From NCBI GenBank assembly GCA_964495095.1, contig CAZBUH010000043.1, positions 1 through 15,314 of the forward strand: a DNA stretch of 15,314 bases. The letters run 5' to 3'. The stretch comes from CAZBUH01 sp964495095 (GTDB lineage Bacteria; Bacillota; Clostridia; Oscillospirales; Oscillospiraceae). Shown here piece by piece: positions 6,179 through 13,922 of the stretch (its first letter is position 1; the number at the start of each line of letters is the position of its first letter). The notes beneath the pieces were generated by a model. It saw nothing but the letters and a program-made list of their open reading frames with translations, was not told the origin of the DNA and did no database searches. Made by a program: the position numbers and the translations under genes.

Positions 6179-7654
6179 ATGAATATTTCAATGATACGCT
6201 ATATTCTGGGGCATGTTTTGAAAATCGAGGGCTTTCTTATGCTGCCAACCTGCCTCACCGCGGCTGTATACAGGGAGCGGGAGGGCTTCTGCTTTCTGGC
6301 GGTAGCCTGCATATGCCTGCTGCTGGGCTGCGCCGTATCCTGGAAAAAGCCGGTGAGCAACGTATTTTATCTCAAGGAGGGCTGCGTCGCCACGTCCCTG
6401 AGCTGGCTTCTGCTCAGTGTTTTCGGTGCGCTCCCCTTCTGGCTTACAGGCGAGATACCCTCCTTTACAGACGCCCTTTTTGAGACTGTCTCCGGCTTTA
6501 CCACTACCGGCGCAAGCATCTTAAGGGACGTGGAAGCCCTGTCCCACTGCTCCCTTTTCTGGCGGAGCTTTACCCACTGGATAGGCGGCATGGGGGTGCT
6601 GGTATTCCTGCTGGCAATAGTGCCCTTAAACGGCGGCTCCCACATAAACCTGCTCCGGGCCGAAAGCCCCGGCCCCTCCGTGGGAAAGCTTGTACCGAAA
6701 ATAAAGTACACCGCCCGGATACTCTATATTATCTATTTCGGCCTTACGCTTATTGAGGTCATACTGCTGCTCACCGGCGGCATGTCGCTTTTTGAGGCGC
6801 TGACCACCTCCTTCGGCACGGCCGGCACAGGCGGCTTCGGCATAAAAAATGACAGCATCGCCGGCTATTCCGTGTATATCCAGTGGATTGTCACGGTATT
6901 TATGATACTTTTCGGCGTAAACTTCAATGCGTATTACTTCATACTCTTCAAAAACTTTAAGCGCGCCCTGGGCATGAAGGAGGTAAGGTGCTATCTTGCC
7001 ATAATTCTGGCGGCGGTAGCGATAATATTCTTCTGCATCCTGCCCCAGTCGGAGGGGATAGGCGCAGCCCTTACGGCCTCATCCTTCCAGGTGGCCTCCA
7101 TTATAACGACCACCGGCTTTTCCACCGTCAATTTCGACCTGTGGCCCCATGCCTGCCGGACGATACTTGTCATTCTCATGTTTATAGGCGCCTGCGCCGG
7201 CAGCACCGGCGGCGGAATAAAGGTCTCCCGCATAATGGTGCTTTTTAAAACCGTGGCCCGCGAGCTCAATTCCTATATACATCCCAAGAGCATAAAGAAG
7301 ATACGCATTGACGGCAAGGCCGTGGATAACGACGAAATACGCGGAATTATGGCTTATTTCATTACCTTCACGGTGCTGTTCTCCGTCTCTGTGCTGATAT
7401 TGTCCTTTGACGGCATGGACCTTACCACGAATTTCACCGCCGTGGCCGCCACCATAAACAACATAGGCCCCGGCCTCGAGCTTGTGGGGCCGACGCAGAA
7501 TTTCAGCATTTTCTCCGCCTTCGGCAAATATGTCCTTATGTTCGACATGCTGGCGGGACGGCTGGAGCTCTTCCCGCTGCTCATATTATTCCACCCCTCC
7601 ATCTGGAAGGATCTGTACACACAGCGGCGCGTGGCAAAAAAATTATCCAGATAA
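6179..7654 (+). CDS. trkH: Potassium uptake channel subunit TrkH/KtrB
   Basis: A 491-aa polytopic membrane protein of the SKT superfamily, with four MPM repeats that form a potassium pore. The four pore-loop segments are recognisable by their conserved glycine: FTTTGAS (107-113), GTAGTGGFG (213-221), ITTTGFST (309-316) and INNIGPG near 430. The glycine-rich CAGSTGGGIK (339-348), typical of TrkH, is also present. ATG 6179 has AAGGCGGGG 13 nt upstream, which is rather distant; a later in-frame ATG at 6191 has no better site. It follows trkA by 20 nt and is probably co-transcribed. No classical terminator follows, only the hairpin at 7666-7705. Confidence 0.95.
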   Translation: MNISMIRYILGHVLKIEGFLMLPTCLTAAVYREREGFCFLAVACICLLLGCAVSWKKPVSNVFYLKEGCVATSLSWLLLSVFGALPFWLTGEIPSFTDALFETVSGFTTTGASILRDVEALSHCSLFWRSFTHWIGGMGVLVFLLAIVPLNGGSHINLLRAESPGPSVGKLVPKIKYTARILYIIYFGLTLIEVILLLTGGMSLFEALTTSFGTAGTGGFGIKNDSIAGYSVYIQWIVTVFMILFGVNFNAYYFILFKNFKRALGMKEVRCYLAIILAAVAIIFFCILPQSEGIGAALTASSFQVASIITTTGFSTVNFDLWPHACRTILVILMFIGACAGSTGGGIKVSRIMVLFKTVARELNSYIHPKSIKKIRIDGKAVDNDEIRGIMAYFITFTVLFSVSVLILSFDGMDLTTNFTAVAATINNIGPGLELVGPTQNFSIFSAFGKYVLMFDMLAGRLELFPLLILFHPSIWKDLYTQRRVAKKLSR

Positions 7655-7665
7655 CACCGCATCCG

Positions 7666-7705
7666 CCCGGTTTGGCTTTGTGCTGCCAAGCGCCGGAAAA
7701 CCGGG
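7666..7705. repeat. Inverted repeat between trkH and the acyltransferase gene
   Basis: CCCGGTTT (7666-7673) and AAACCGGG (7698-7705) are perfect complements, and a nested TTGGC/GCCAA pair (7672-7676, 7685-7689) offers an alternative fold. There is no T tract, so it is not a standard terminator; it may stabilise a 3' end. No clear promoter is visible between it and the next gene. Confidence 0.5.
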
Positions 7706-7763
7706 CCGGCAGCGCCCTTAACAGAGCGCCGGACCGCTAATCCCACAATCGGAGGAGAAAACC

Positions 7764-8786
7764 ATGCGCCTCTCTCCCTCTCGCCCTTCCGCCCGTTCAG
7801 CGCCGGCGGAGCTGCTCAGAATAATCTCCGCCCTGGCGGTGGTCTGCATCCACGCCTCTTCCGGCGCGGGGCTTATTCCCTATGCCTTTTTTAACGCCGT
7901 GACACGGTTTTCCGTGCCGGTCTTTATCATGATAAGCGGCCGGTTCATGCTGGCCGGAGAGCACAGCCTCAGGGACATTCTGAAAAAATGCCTGCGGCTT
8001 CTGGCAATGATTATTCTGTGGGGCTGCGTTTACGCGCTGTTCGACCATTTTGGCCGCGATGTGGATTTCTCGTCCCCCTGGGATTTTATCTCCTATGTGC
8101 TCACAAATCCCGTCCATTTCTGGTATTTTTACACTGCGGCGGCGCTCTACCTTTTCACGCCGTTTCTTGCGGTTTTGTGCCGGAACGCCTCGGAAAAGGT
8201 GCTTTTTTTACTGTGCTGCCTGCTGTTTTTCTTCGGCTGCATCGTAACCCCGGCCCTGAACTCCGGCCTTTTCCCGACCTTCTCAGCCCTTATGGAAAGG
8301 GCCCACTTCAGCCCGGAGCTCGGTATGCTGTTTTTCTATGTTTTCGGTTACTATGCAGTAAAATTCCCGCCGGGGAAAAACCTCCGCCGGACGCTCTATA
8401 TTCTCGGCGCTCTCGGCTGCTGCCTCACCTTCGCATCGGTAATACTGGCGGAAAAATTCCTGCCCGGCTGCGCCTCCGTGCCTGTGAGCTTTTATTTTCC
8501 GGGAAACGCCCTTGGGGCCATGGCGGTTTACCTGCTCATACCGGAAATATGCCGGAGCGGCCGCCCTGCCCGGTTTGCCGAAAAGCTGGCCCCGGCGGCA
8601 AGGCTCACCACCGGCGTGTATATTATCCATATTCTTATACTGGAATACGTGTCCCGCCCCCTGCTGGATGGAATAATACCGGCAGGCTTCCTCTCAGTCA
8701 TAGCCAACACAGCCGTCACATTTTTGCTGTCCCTTGGGATAACCTTCTGCCTGCGGCTGATACCGGGACTTAAAAAACTTCTCTGA
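7764..8786 (+). CDS. Membrane acyltransferase, Acyl_transf_3 family
   Basis: A 340-aa integral membrane protein with about ten hydrophobic segments. It belongs to the acyltransferase-3 (OafA/WecH-like) family, which moves acetyl or other acyl groups onto cell-surface sugars, peptidoglycan or lipids. The family hallmark is at the N-terminus: ELLRIISALAVVCIHAS with the conserved His30, then FFNAVTRFSVPVFIMISGRF. The C-terminal VYIIHILILEYVSRPLL segment also fits. ATG 7764 follows a strong GGAGGAG by 6 nt. Fifteen nucleotides separate it from the GNAT gene, and the response regulator and kinase follow closely, suggesting an envelope-modification and sensing operon. The acceptor is unknown. Confidence 0.88.
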   Translation: MRLSPSRPSARSAPAELLRIISALAVVCIHASSGAGLIPYAFFNAVTRFSVPVFIMISGRFMLAGEHSLRDILKKCLRLLAMIILWGCVYALFDHFGRDVDFSSPWDFISYVLTNPVHFWYFYTAAALYLFTPFLAVLCRNASEKVLFLLCCLLFFFGCIVTPALNSGLFPTFSALMERAHFSPELGMLFFYVFGYYAVKFPPGKNLRRTLYILGALGCCLTFASVILAEKFLPGCASVPVSFYFPGNALGAMAVYLLIPEICRSGRPARFAEKLAPAARLTTGVYIIHILILEYVSRPLLDGIIPAGFLSVIANTAVTFLLSLGITFCLRLIPGLKKLL

Positions 8787-8801
8787 TTTGGAGGCGGCGT
8801 C

Positions 8802-9251
8802 TTGATTTGCAGCGTCACAAAAAACGACAGGGAGGCTTTTATATCCCTGCTCGAAGAATTTTACTCCACCCCCGCCGTGCATATCCGGGTGCCCCGCTCA
8901 TATTTTGAGCGCACCTTCCGGGAGGTCACGTCCGGAAGCCCCTACGCCCATGCTTACCTCTTCAAAAAGGACGGCAAAACCGCGGGCTACGGCCAGGTGT
9001 CCCTCACCTATTCCACTGAGGCAGGCGGCCTCGTGGTTTTGCTGGAGGAGATATATGTAAGGCCGGAATTTCAGGGCATGGGCCTTGGCCGGGAGTACTT
9101 CGCATTTATAAGGGAGCGGTACAAAAACGCCGCCCGCATCCGTCTGGAGGTGGACGCGGACAACGCCGGCGCCATACGGCTGTATAAGAGCCAGGGGCTG
9201 GATTTTATGACCTATCTTCAGATGTACGCAGATTTTCCCAGGGAGGAATAG
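8802..9251 (+). CDS. GNAT family N-acetyltransferase
   Basis: A 149-aa GNAT-fold acetyltransferase. The acetyl-CoA pyrophosphate loop QGMGLG (residues 91-96) follows the strand EEIYVRPEF, and the C-terminal DADNAGAIRLYKSQGL (about 118-133) matches motif B. The start is TTG 8802, chosen because GGAGG (8790-8794) lies 7 nt upstream; no in-frame ATG gives a full-length fold. The TAG stop lies directly against the ATG of the response regulator, whose Shine-Dalgarno is inside this gene. The substrate cannot be inferred; proximity to an envelope acyltransferase and a two-component system may hint at a resistance or envelope role. Confidence 0.88.
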   Translation: MICSVTKNDREAFISLLEEFYSTPAVHIRVPRSYFERTFREVTSGSPYAHAYLFKKDGKTAGYGQVSLTYSTEAGGLVVLLEEIYVRPEFQGMGLGREYFAFIRERYKNAARIRLEVDADNAGAIRLYKSQGLDFMTYLQMYADFPREE

Positions 9252-9926
9252 ATGAAATACAGGATATTTATAGTCGAGGACGACGGCGTTATCGCCGCCG
9301 AAGTAAAAAAGCACCTTGAGAGCTGGGATTTCCGGGTTTCCGCAGTCTCGGATTTTCAGAATGTGCTGGGCGAATTTGGCAGCGCCTCCCCTCATCTGGT
9401 GCTGCTGGATATTTCTTTGCCCTTTTTCAACGGCTATCACTGGTGCTCGGAGATAAGAAAAATTTCAAAGGTACCCGTAATCTTCCTCTCCTCCGCCTCC
9501 GACGGGATGAATCTTGTTATGGCCATAAACATGGGCGCTGATGATTTTATCACAAAGCCCTTTGAGCTTTCAGTGCTCACGGCGAAAATCCAGGCGCTTC
9601 TGCGGCGCACTTATGATTTCGGCCAGGTCGCCAATATTTTAGAGTGCGGCGGCGCCGTGCTGAACACCGACGAGTGTGCGCTCTACATCGGCGGCAGCCG
9701 GGCAGAGCTCACAAAAAACGAGTATAGGATATTGCAGCTTCTCATGGAAAACCGTGGCCGTGTGGTGAGCCGTGACTCCCTTATAGAGCGGCTGTGGGAG
9801 TCCGACAGCTTTATCGGCGAAAATACCCTCACTGTAAACATGGCCAGGCTGAGAAAAAAGCTGGAGGGATACGGGCTTACGGATTTCATACGGACGAAAA
9901 AAGGCTCCGGCTACATTGTGGGGTGA
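9252..9926 (+). CDS. OmpR/PhoB family response regulator (BceR-like)
   Basis: A 224-aa regulator with an N-terminal receiver domain (about 1-118) and a C-terminal winged helix (about 130-224). The acidic pocket is E9-D10-D11, the phosphoacceptor Asp53 (LLDISLP), the switch residues S80/S81 and Lys102 (FITKPF). The wHTH ends with the typical RTKKGSGYIV. The sequence resembles the BceR/VirR subgroup that responds to cell-wall antibiotics through a small kinase such as the one encoded next. ATG 9252 is preceded by GGGAGG (9241-9246). The kinase ATG begins 4 nt after its stop. Its DNA targets are unknown. Confidence 0.93.
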   Translation: MKYRIFIVEDDGVIAAEVKKHLESWDFRVSAVSDFQNVLGEFGSASPHLVLLDISLPFFNGYHWCSEIRKISKVPVIFLSSASDGMNLVMAINMGADDFITKPFELSVLTAKIQALLRRTYDFGQVANILECGGAVLNTDECALYIGGSRAELTKNEYRILQLLMENRGRVVSRDSLIERLWESDSFIGENTLTVNMARLRKKLEGYGLTDFIRTKKGSGYIVG

Positions 9927-9930
9927 AAAG

Positions 9931-10911
9931 ATGCTGAAGGCATATCTGCGCCATTGCCGGAAAACGATACTTATAATTCTCCTTATCTCCGTCATTTTCA
10001 CCGTGATGATGCTGCTATACAGCACTCCCCCGGAGCCGGTCATATACGGCTGCGTGCTCTGCTTTTTCATGGGGCTTGCGGTATTTGCCGTGAGCTTTTT
10101 AAGCTTCTGCCGGAAGCGGAAGCTGCTCATACGTCAGAAAAATTGCCCGGAGGAGACGGTGTACACCCTGCCTGAAACCAGCGACCCCATAGAGCTTGCA
10201 TACCAGGAGCTTATAGACGGGCTGTGCCGGGACAGGGCTGAGATTTCCGACTCCATCGCCGCCCAGCGCAACGACATGCTGGACTACTACACCCTCTGGG
10301 CCCATCAGATCAAGACGCCCATGGCCGCCATGGATCTCCTGCTTCAGGCCCCGGAGCCGGACGCCGCCGCTCTGTCGGCCGAGCTTTTCAAAGCCGAGCA
10401 GTATGTGGAGATGGTGCTCTCCTATGTGCGCCTCGGCTCCGAGACGACGGACTACTCTTTTGCACGCCGCAGCCTTGATGTAATAGTCCGCCAGTCGATA
10501 CGGAAATACGCCAAGCTCTTTATATTAAAGAAAATATCCCTCACCTTTGAGGACTCCGGCAGGACGGTGATAACCGACGAAAAATGGCTGTCGTTTATAA
10601 TCGAGCAGCTCATATCAAACGCCCTCAAATACACCCCCTCCGGCGGCAGGGTGCGGATATACTCCCGCGGCGATACGCTGATCATAGCCGACAGCGGCAT
10701 CGGCATCCGGGCCGAGGACCTGCCCCGCGTTTTTGAAAAGGGCTTTACGGGCTATAACGGCAGGGAGCACAAAAAGTCCACCGGCATCGGCCTTTATCTC
10801 TGCCGGGAGATATCCGGCAAAATAGGCTGCCGAGTCTCCATAAGCTCCAGTCCCGGCGAGGGGACGGAGGCGATGGTGTCCATACCGGAAAAAGAGCTTA
10901 CATCAGAGTAA
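9931..10911 (+). CDS. Intramembrane-sensing histidine kinase (BceS-like)
   Basis: A 326-aa histidine kinase with two N-terminal membrane helices (about 12-30 and 37-58) and almost no extracytoplasmic loop, the layout of intramembrane-sensing kinases. The phosphorylated His125 lies in LWAHQIKTPMAAM, characteristic of the BceS/GraS/VirS group. The ATPase domain has the N box (N230 in ISNALKYTPSGG), G1 DSGIGI (254-259) and G2 STGIGLYL (283-290). I use ATG 9931, with GGGGTGA just upstream; a longer in-frame TTG at 9916 overlaps the regulator gene and has no ribosome site. BceRS pairs normally sit next to, and sense through, a BceAB-type ABC transporter; none is visible here. Confidence 0.93.
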   Translation: MLKAYLRHCRKTILIILLISVIFTVMMLLYSTPPEPVIYGCVLCFFMGLAVFAVSFLSFCRKRKLLIRQKNCPEETVYTLPETSDPIELAYQELIDGLCRDRAEISDSIAAQRNDMLDYYTLWAHQIKTPMAAMDLLLQAPEPDAAALSAELFKAEQYVEMVLSYVRLGSETTDYSFARRSLDVIVRQSIRKYAKLFILKKISLTFEDSGRTVITDEKWLSFIIEQLISNALKYTPSGGRVRIYSRGDTLIIADSGIGIRAEDLPRVFEKGFTGYNGREHKKSTGIGLYLCREISGKIGCRVSISSSPGEGTEAMVSIPEKELTSE

Positions 10912-11120
10912 AAAGCAAAAATTATTACCGCTCCGGGAAAAATGCTGGACAGTCTGAAGGCAGTTACCCCAAAAGGCCAAAATAACAGCGCTGCAAGGGC
11001 AAGAATAGCCGAGAAGTACAGGAATGTGCTTCGGACGGCCCTGCGTAAGGAAGGTCGCCCGGGGTAGCTCTGTAACTCAGTTTTATAACCTCGTCGGCGC
11101 CTTTTATAGAAAGGTGGATC
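10912..11120. other. Spacer with possible small frame or dispersed-repeat character
   Basis: No secure gene. On the plus strand a 41-codon open frame runs 10942-11067 (MLDSLKAVTPKGQNNS...) without a good Shine-Dalgarno. On the minus strand the same DNA is open in one frame without an obvious start and encodes the hydrophobic stretch FLYFSAILALAALLFWPFG (about 11024-10968). This protein-like run in a spacer may be a gene remnant or a dispersed repeat. No terminator for the kinase gene is seen, and no convincing promoter for the lipoprotein gene. Confidence 0.35.
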
Positions 11121-12077
11121 ATGGATATTAAAAAACCTGTGTATAAAGTAGCCATTATCGCTGCGCTCCTTCTCCTGCTCACGGGCCTGACCTCCTGCGG
11201 GAGCGGGGAGGAAATTTATTATTACCGCAGCGGCACTGACGGAGATACTTTATTTAAATGCGAGGCCGGGAAAACCGCTCAAGTTGATTGGAACAATGAT
11301 GGCGACATTTGCGGGCTGGCCTTTGACGGGGAGATCCTCTGCCTGATGACCCAGAATGTAACGGAACAGTCTGCCGAGCAGAGCTTTAAAGTGTACAACG
11401 CCGATAGCAAGACATGGACTACCATATCAGGCATCGACGCTCTCCCGTATTATATCGAGGTCTACGACGGGTACATATATTATTTACATTCCGAGACAAG
11501 CGACTGGACGACCACTCAGGTGTGCCGGATAAAGGCAGACGGCACCGGTAATGAGGCGCTGCCAATTTATCACAGCCCGCTTTATGACAGAATTTCTATT
11601 TATGAAGATACTGTCTACACCGTTACGAGCACGGATAGATGCCTGAACTCATATTCACTTTCCGACCTTTCGGTGAAATCGGTGCAGCTGCCGGAGGCCG
11701 ATAGCTCCACATTCCGCCTCTCAGGTGACGGGCTCTATATGCTCTGCGGCGACGGAAATGGCGCAATGGAGATTTTAAAGCACGATCCGGAAAACTCGAA
11801 AGACGCCTCGTTTTCAGAATTTTTCACGTCAGACAGCTTTAACTCCAAAACGTATAAATTCATAGACGGCAAGCTGGTATACTCAGAAGATGACGGCCAG
11901 TATTACATCTACTCCGAAGAGGGCAGCGCAGCCCTTAACTGGACATGGCCGGAGGGCTACAGTCCCAGCGCCTCGGAATATATGTATTTTGCGTCCCCCT
12001 ACGGCTTTGCCGCCGTGTTTGAGGAAGACGGCTACAGCGAGGTACACACAGTTTATTGGGATGAACTGCTTTACTGA
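11121..12077 (+). CDS. DUF5050-like lipoprotein
   Basis: A 318-aa predicted lipoprotein. A short basic N-terminus (MDIKKPVYK) and hydrophobic AIIAALLLLLTG lead to lipobox LTSC with the lipidated Cys26, so the mature protein should be anchored outside the membrane. The body consists of repeated strand units such as GYIYYLHSE, CRIKADGTG and GLYMLCGDG, spaced like the blades of a beta-propeller, as in DUF5050 proteins of Clostridia. ATG 11121 has AAGGTGG (11111-11117) upstream. Codon choice is visibly less GC-rich than in neighbouring genes, which may indicate later arrival. Its position after the kinase raises the possibility of an accessory sensing protein, but this is unsupported beyond adjacency. 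Confidence 0.78.
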   Translation: MDIKKPVYKVAIIAALLLLLTGLTSCGSGEEIYYYRSGTDGDTLFKCEAGKTAQVDWNNDGDICGLAFDGEILCLMTQNVTEQSAEQSFKVYNADSKTWTTISGIDALPYYIEVYDGYIYYLHSETSDWTTTQVCRIKADGTGNEALPIYHSPLYDRISIYEDTVYTVTSTDRCLNSYSLSDLSVKSVQLPEADSSTFRLSGDGLYMLCGDGNGAMEILKHDPENSKDASFSEFFTSDSFNSKTYKFIDGKLVYSEDDGQYYIYSEEGSAALNWTWPEGYSPSASEYMYFASPYGFAAVFEEDGYSEVHTVYWDELLY

Positions 12078-12113
12078 CATACACTTTGCGTTTTCAATAT
12101 TAAAATCGAGTTT

Positions 12114-12135
12114 GGCAAAATTATTTTTGCCTTTT
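12114..12135 (+). terminator. Weak hairpin terminator after the lipoprotein gene
   Basis: GGCAAAA (12114-12120) / TTTTGCC (12125-12131) with a 4-nt loop, followed by TTTT, 37 nt after the lipoprotein stop. AT-rich arms make it weaker than the next hairpin. Confidence 0.5.
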
Positions 12136-12182
12136 CCCATTGGGCCTTTTTAAAATCACTAAGTCATGTCAAAAATCATAGC

Positions 12183-12223
12183 AAAGGCGGCAAAGAGCAT
12201 ACTCTTTGCCGCCTTTTAATTTT
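12183..12223 (+). terminator. Strong hairpin terminator, possibly bidirectional
   Basis: A perfect 15-bp stem, AAAGGCGGCAAAGAG (12183-12197) / CTCTTTGCCGCCTTT (12202-12216), with loop CATA and tail TTTTAATTTTTT. On the minus strand it begins right at the end of the TnpV remnant and is followed by a looser T-rich tail, so it may stop transcripts from both sides. Confidence 0.88.
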
Positions 12224-12406
12224 TTATACAGTAAAATATCTCTGCGGTAACCAATTCCATCATGCGCCCACAGGTGCTTTTCATTCAGCCTACCCACGCC
12301 ATCAGGCCGCAGCTTGAAGCGCTTCGGTCACGCCCTCACGTTCAGTAGGCTCCTGTACCAGCCGTGAAAACAGCTTTTTCGCTTGATTCCTACAAAGCTC
12401 CATCAT
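12216..12406 (-). pseudogene. TnpV-like transposon protein remnant
   Basis: Minus-strand reading gives pieces of a TnpV-type protein, the small accessory protein of clostridial Tn4451-like mobilisable transposons. Frame 1 (12406-12302) reads MMELCRNQAKKLF... and ends ...REGVTEALQAAA before a TGA. The overlapping second frame (12302-12216) continues MAWVG, a stop, then RMMELVTAEIFYC. These match the order of the family's C-terminal half: an EGVTE-LKA segment, M-WVG-MN, and an EIV-AELIY end. The N-terminal half is missing, and at least one frameshift and one stop break the rest. The identification comes from remembered family motifs, so it is moderate. A dispersed repeat lies immediately upstream. 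Confidence 0.55.
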
Positions 12407-12458
12407 TCCGGCTGATTACAAAGCCGAAAGGAGACAACTTCCTTATGAAGTGTCTCCG
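12383..12458 (+). repeat. Dispersed repeat, copy 1 (with hairpin)
   Basis: About 75 bp matching, in inverted orientation, the copy at 15003-15080. A 24-nt core (12402-12425) is identical in both. Next to it a hairpin (12430-12457) is formed by GGAGAC / GTCTCC with inner ACTTC/GAAGT and one bulged A. The CCTAC (12390-12394) and GTAGG (12463-12467) flanks could form an outer stem. The repeat covers the start of the TnpV remnant on the opposite strand. Confidence 0.8.
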
Positions 12459-12530
12459 TTACGTAGGCCGCTTTTACATTAAAATCCGGTGATTGGAGAT
12501 TTCGGAAGCGGGCTTTCCCGCCGCCGTTTT

Positions 12531-12740
12531 CGCGCAAAAATTCCAAAATTCAGGCGTTTCCTATGAATTCCGCAAACTGGCACGCNNNNNNNNNNNNNNN
12601 NNNNNNNNNNNNNNNNNNNNNNNNNNNNNNNNNNNNNNNNNNNNNNNNNNNNNNNNNNNNNNNNNNNNNNNNNNNNNNNNNNNNNCGCGCAAAAATTCCA
12701 AAATTCAGGCGTTTCCTATGAATTCCGCAAACTGGCACGC
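12531..12740. other. Scaffold gap flanked by an exact 55-bp duplication (assembly artefact)
   Basis: Exactly 100 N (12586-12685) separate two identical 55-bp blocks, 12531-12585 and 12686-12740. A gap of conventional size flanked by a repeat of odd k-mer length is what a de Bruijn assembler leaves when two contigs overlap by k-1 or k and are scaffolded without being merged. The block contains the last codons and stop of the DUF815 ATPase gene, so the true sequence probably has one copy and no missing DNA. The spacer 12459-12530 shows only a weak GCGGG/CCCGC hairpin (12508-12521). Confidence 0.9.
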
Positions 12741-13916
12741 CACCCTCGGGGTCCTGCCGCCGTGCTCCATCTCCCATTTCAGCGCTTCCCGGCGTATCTC
12801 CTCCGGCGGCAGGGCGCACCCGGCGCGCTTTGCAAGGCTCTCCGCCATATCGAGGAACTCCGCCCTGCCCAGGGCCAGATACGGTATACGCAGGCCGAAA
12901 CGGTCGGAGAGGGAGGTTTTTTCCTGGGCCGACTCGCCCTTGTCAATCTCGTCGTCCCGCTCCGAAAAACGGCGCTTTATAAGCTGCCGGCGGTTAGAGG
13001 TAACGTATATCGCCACGTTTTTGGGCCGCTGCTCCATGCCGCCCTCCAGTATTACCTTAAGGGCCGAGTAGTTTTTATCCCCGTCCTCAAAGGACAGGTC
13101 GTCAATAAACAGTATAAATTTCTGGGGCCGTCCCGCCAGCTCCCGCATAAGCTCCGGTATCTGCATAAGGCAGTGCTTTGCAATCTCTATTATGCGCAGG
13201 GATGTAAACTCCGGCACGTTCAGCATGGATTTCACCGTGGCGGATTTTCCCGTGCCGCTGTCCCCGAAAAGCAGGATGTTGTTCACAAGCTTTCCGTCCA
13301 TAAGCGCCCTGGTGTTCTCCAGTACGGCGTTTCTCTGCCACTCGTAGCCTATCATCTCCGACGGATCTATCGGGTCCGGGGCCAGAATGGGCGTATACTT
13401 CATATCCGACCACAAAAACGCCCTGTGCCTGGCAAACTCCCCGGCGCCGTTGGCCCGGAAAAACTTCTCCAGCTCCGCCGCCGTCATATCCCCGCCGTTT
13501 TCCCACTCCGGCAGGGCGTCCACTATGGCCGCGTATCTGCCGCCGGTCTTTTTATTAAGCTCCGCCTTGATTTCGGCGCAGCTCAGGCCGCACAGCTCCC
13601 GCAGCGTGTCAAGCTCCCGCTCCGCCTCCCGGCGAAGCTCGCTGTCGCAGGCGCCGGCGGCGGCGGCTCTGGCGTAAACCGTCTCGCCGTACTTTACCGC
13701 CGAAAACACGTGCTCCCCTATTGAGCTGTTCCCCGCCTCCCGCAGGAGCCGGAACACCTCCGTGTAGTTTTCAATATCCGCCCGTATATCCGCATCCGGC
13801 CCGCACAGGCCACGGAGCAGCTTTCTCAGCGCCGCTGCCGCCGGCAGCCCGACCGCCTCGCGGAATATTGGCATCGCCCATAGCTTTATTTCAAGCTCCT
13901 CAATTTTTTCACGCAT
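12705..13916 (-). CDS. DUF815 family AAA ATPase
   Basis: A 403-aa P-loop ATPase of the DUF815 family. The N-terminal 180 residues are helical and variable; the ATPase core has Walker A GDSGTGKS (218-225), Walker B FILFIDD (267-273), a sensor-1-like TSN (306-308) and SLSDRFG (335-341) with a probable arginine finger. Members resemble DnaA/DnaC-type AAA proteins, and their cellular role is not established. I use ATG 13916: AGAGGT (13930-13925) is 8 nt upstream, whereas the in-frame GTG at 13922 is only 2 nt from it. The ribosome site overlaps the TAA of the fumarase subunit gene, so the genes are coupled. The stop lies inside the duplicated 55-bp block by the gap, and both copies preserve it. 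Confidence 0.93.
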   Translation of the reverse strand: MREKIEELEIKLWAMPIFREAVGLPAAAALRKLLRGLCGPDADIRADIENYTEVFRLLREAGNSSIGEHVFSAVKYGETVYARAAAAGACDSELRREAERELDTLRELCGLSCAEIKAELNKKTGGRYAAIVDALPEWENGGDMTAAELEKFFRANGAGEFARHRAFLWSDMKYTPILAPDPIDPSEMIGYEWQRNAVLENTRALMDGKLVNNILLFGDSGTGKSATVKSMLNVPEFTSLRIIEIAKHCLMQIPELMRELAGRPQKFILFIDDLSFEDGDKNYSALKVILEGGMEQRPKNVAIYVTSNRRQLIKRRFSERDDEIDKGESAQEKTSLSDRFGLRIPYLALGRAEFLDMAESLAKRAGCALPPEEIRREALKWEMEHGGRTPRVACQFAEFIGNA

Positions 13917-13922
13917 GTTCAC

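Noticed and set aside
7988..8773. Plus-strand 261-codon open frame inside the acyltransferase gene
   Set aside because: It is a shifted frame of the membrane acyltransferase gene, with no ribosome site and a low-complexity Pro/Arg-rich product.
12531..12740. 55-bp direct repeat read as a biological duplication or att site
   Set aside because: It is exact, of k-mer length and flanks a conventional 100-N gap, so an assembly artefact is the simpler explanation.
12762..13724. Long plus-strand open frame (320 codons) across the ATPase gene
   Set aside because: It is antisense to a clearly conserved AAA ATPase with intact Walker motifs; long opposite-strand frames are expected in GC-rich coding DNA, and its translation is rich in Arg, Leu and His without recognisable motifs.
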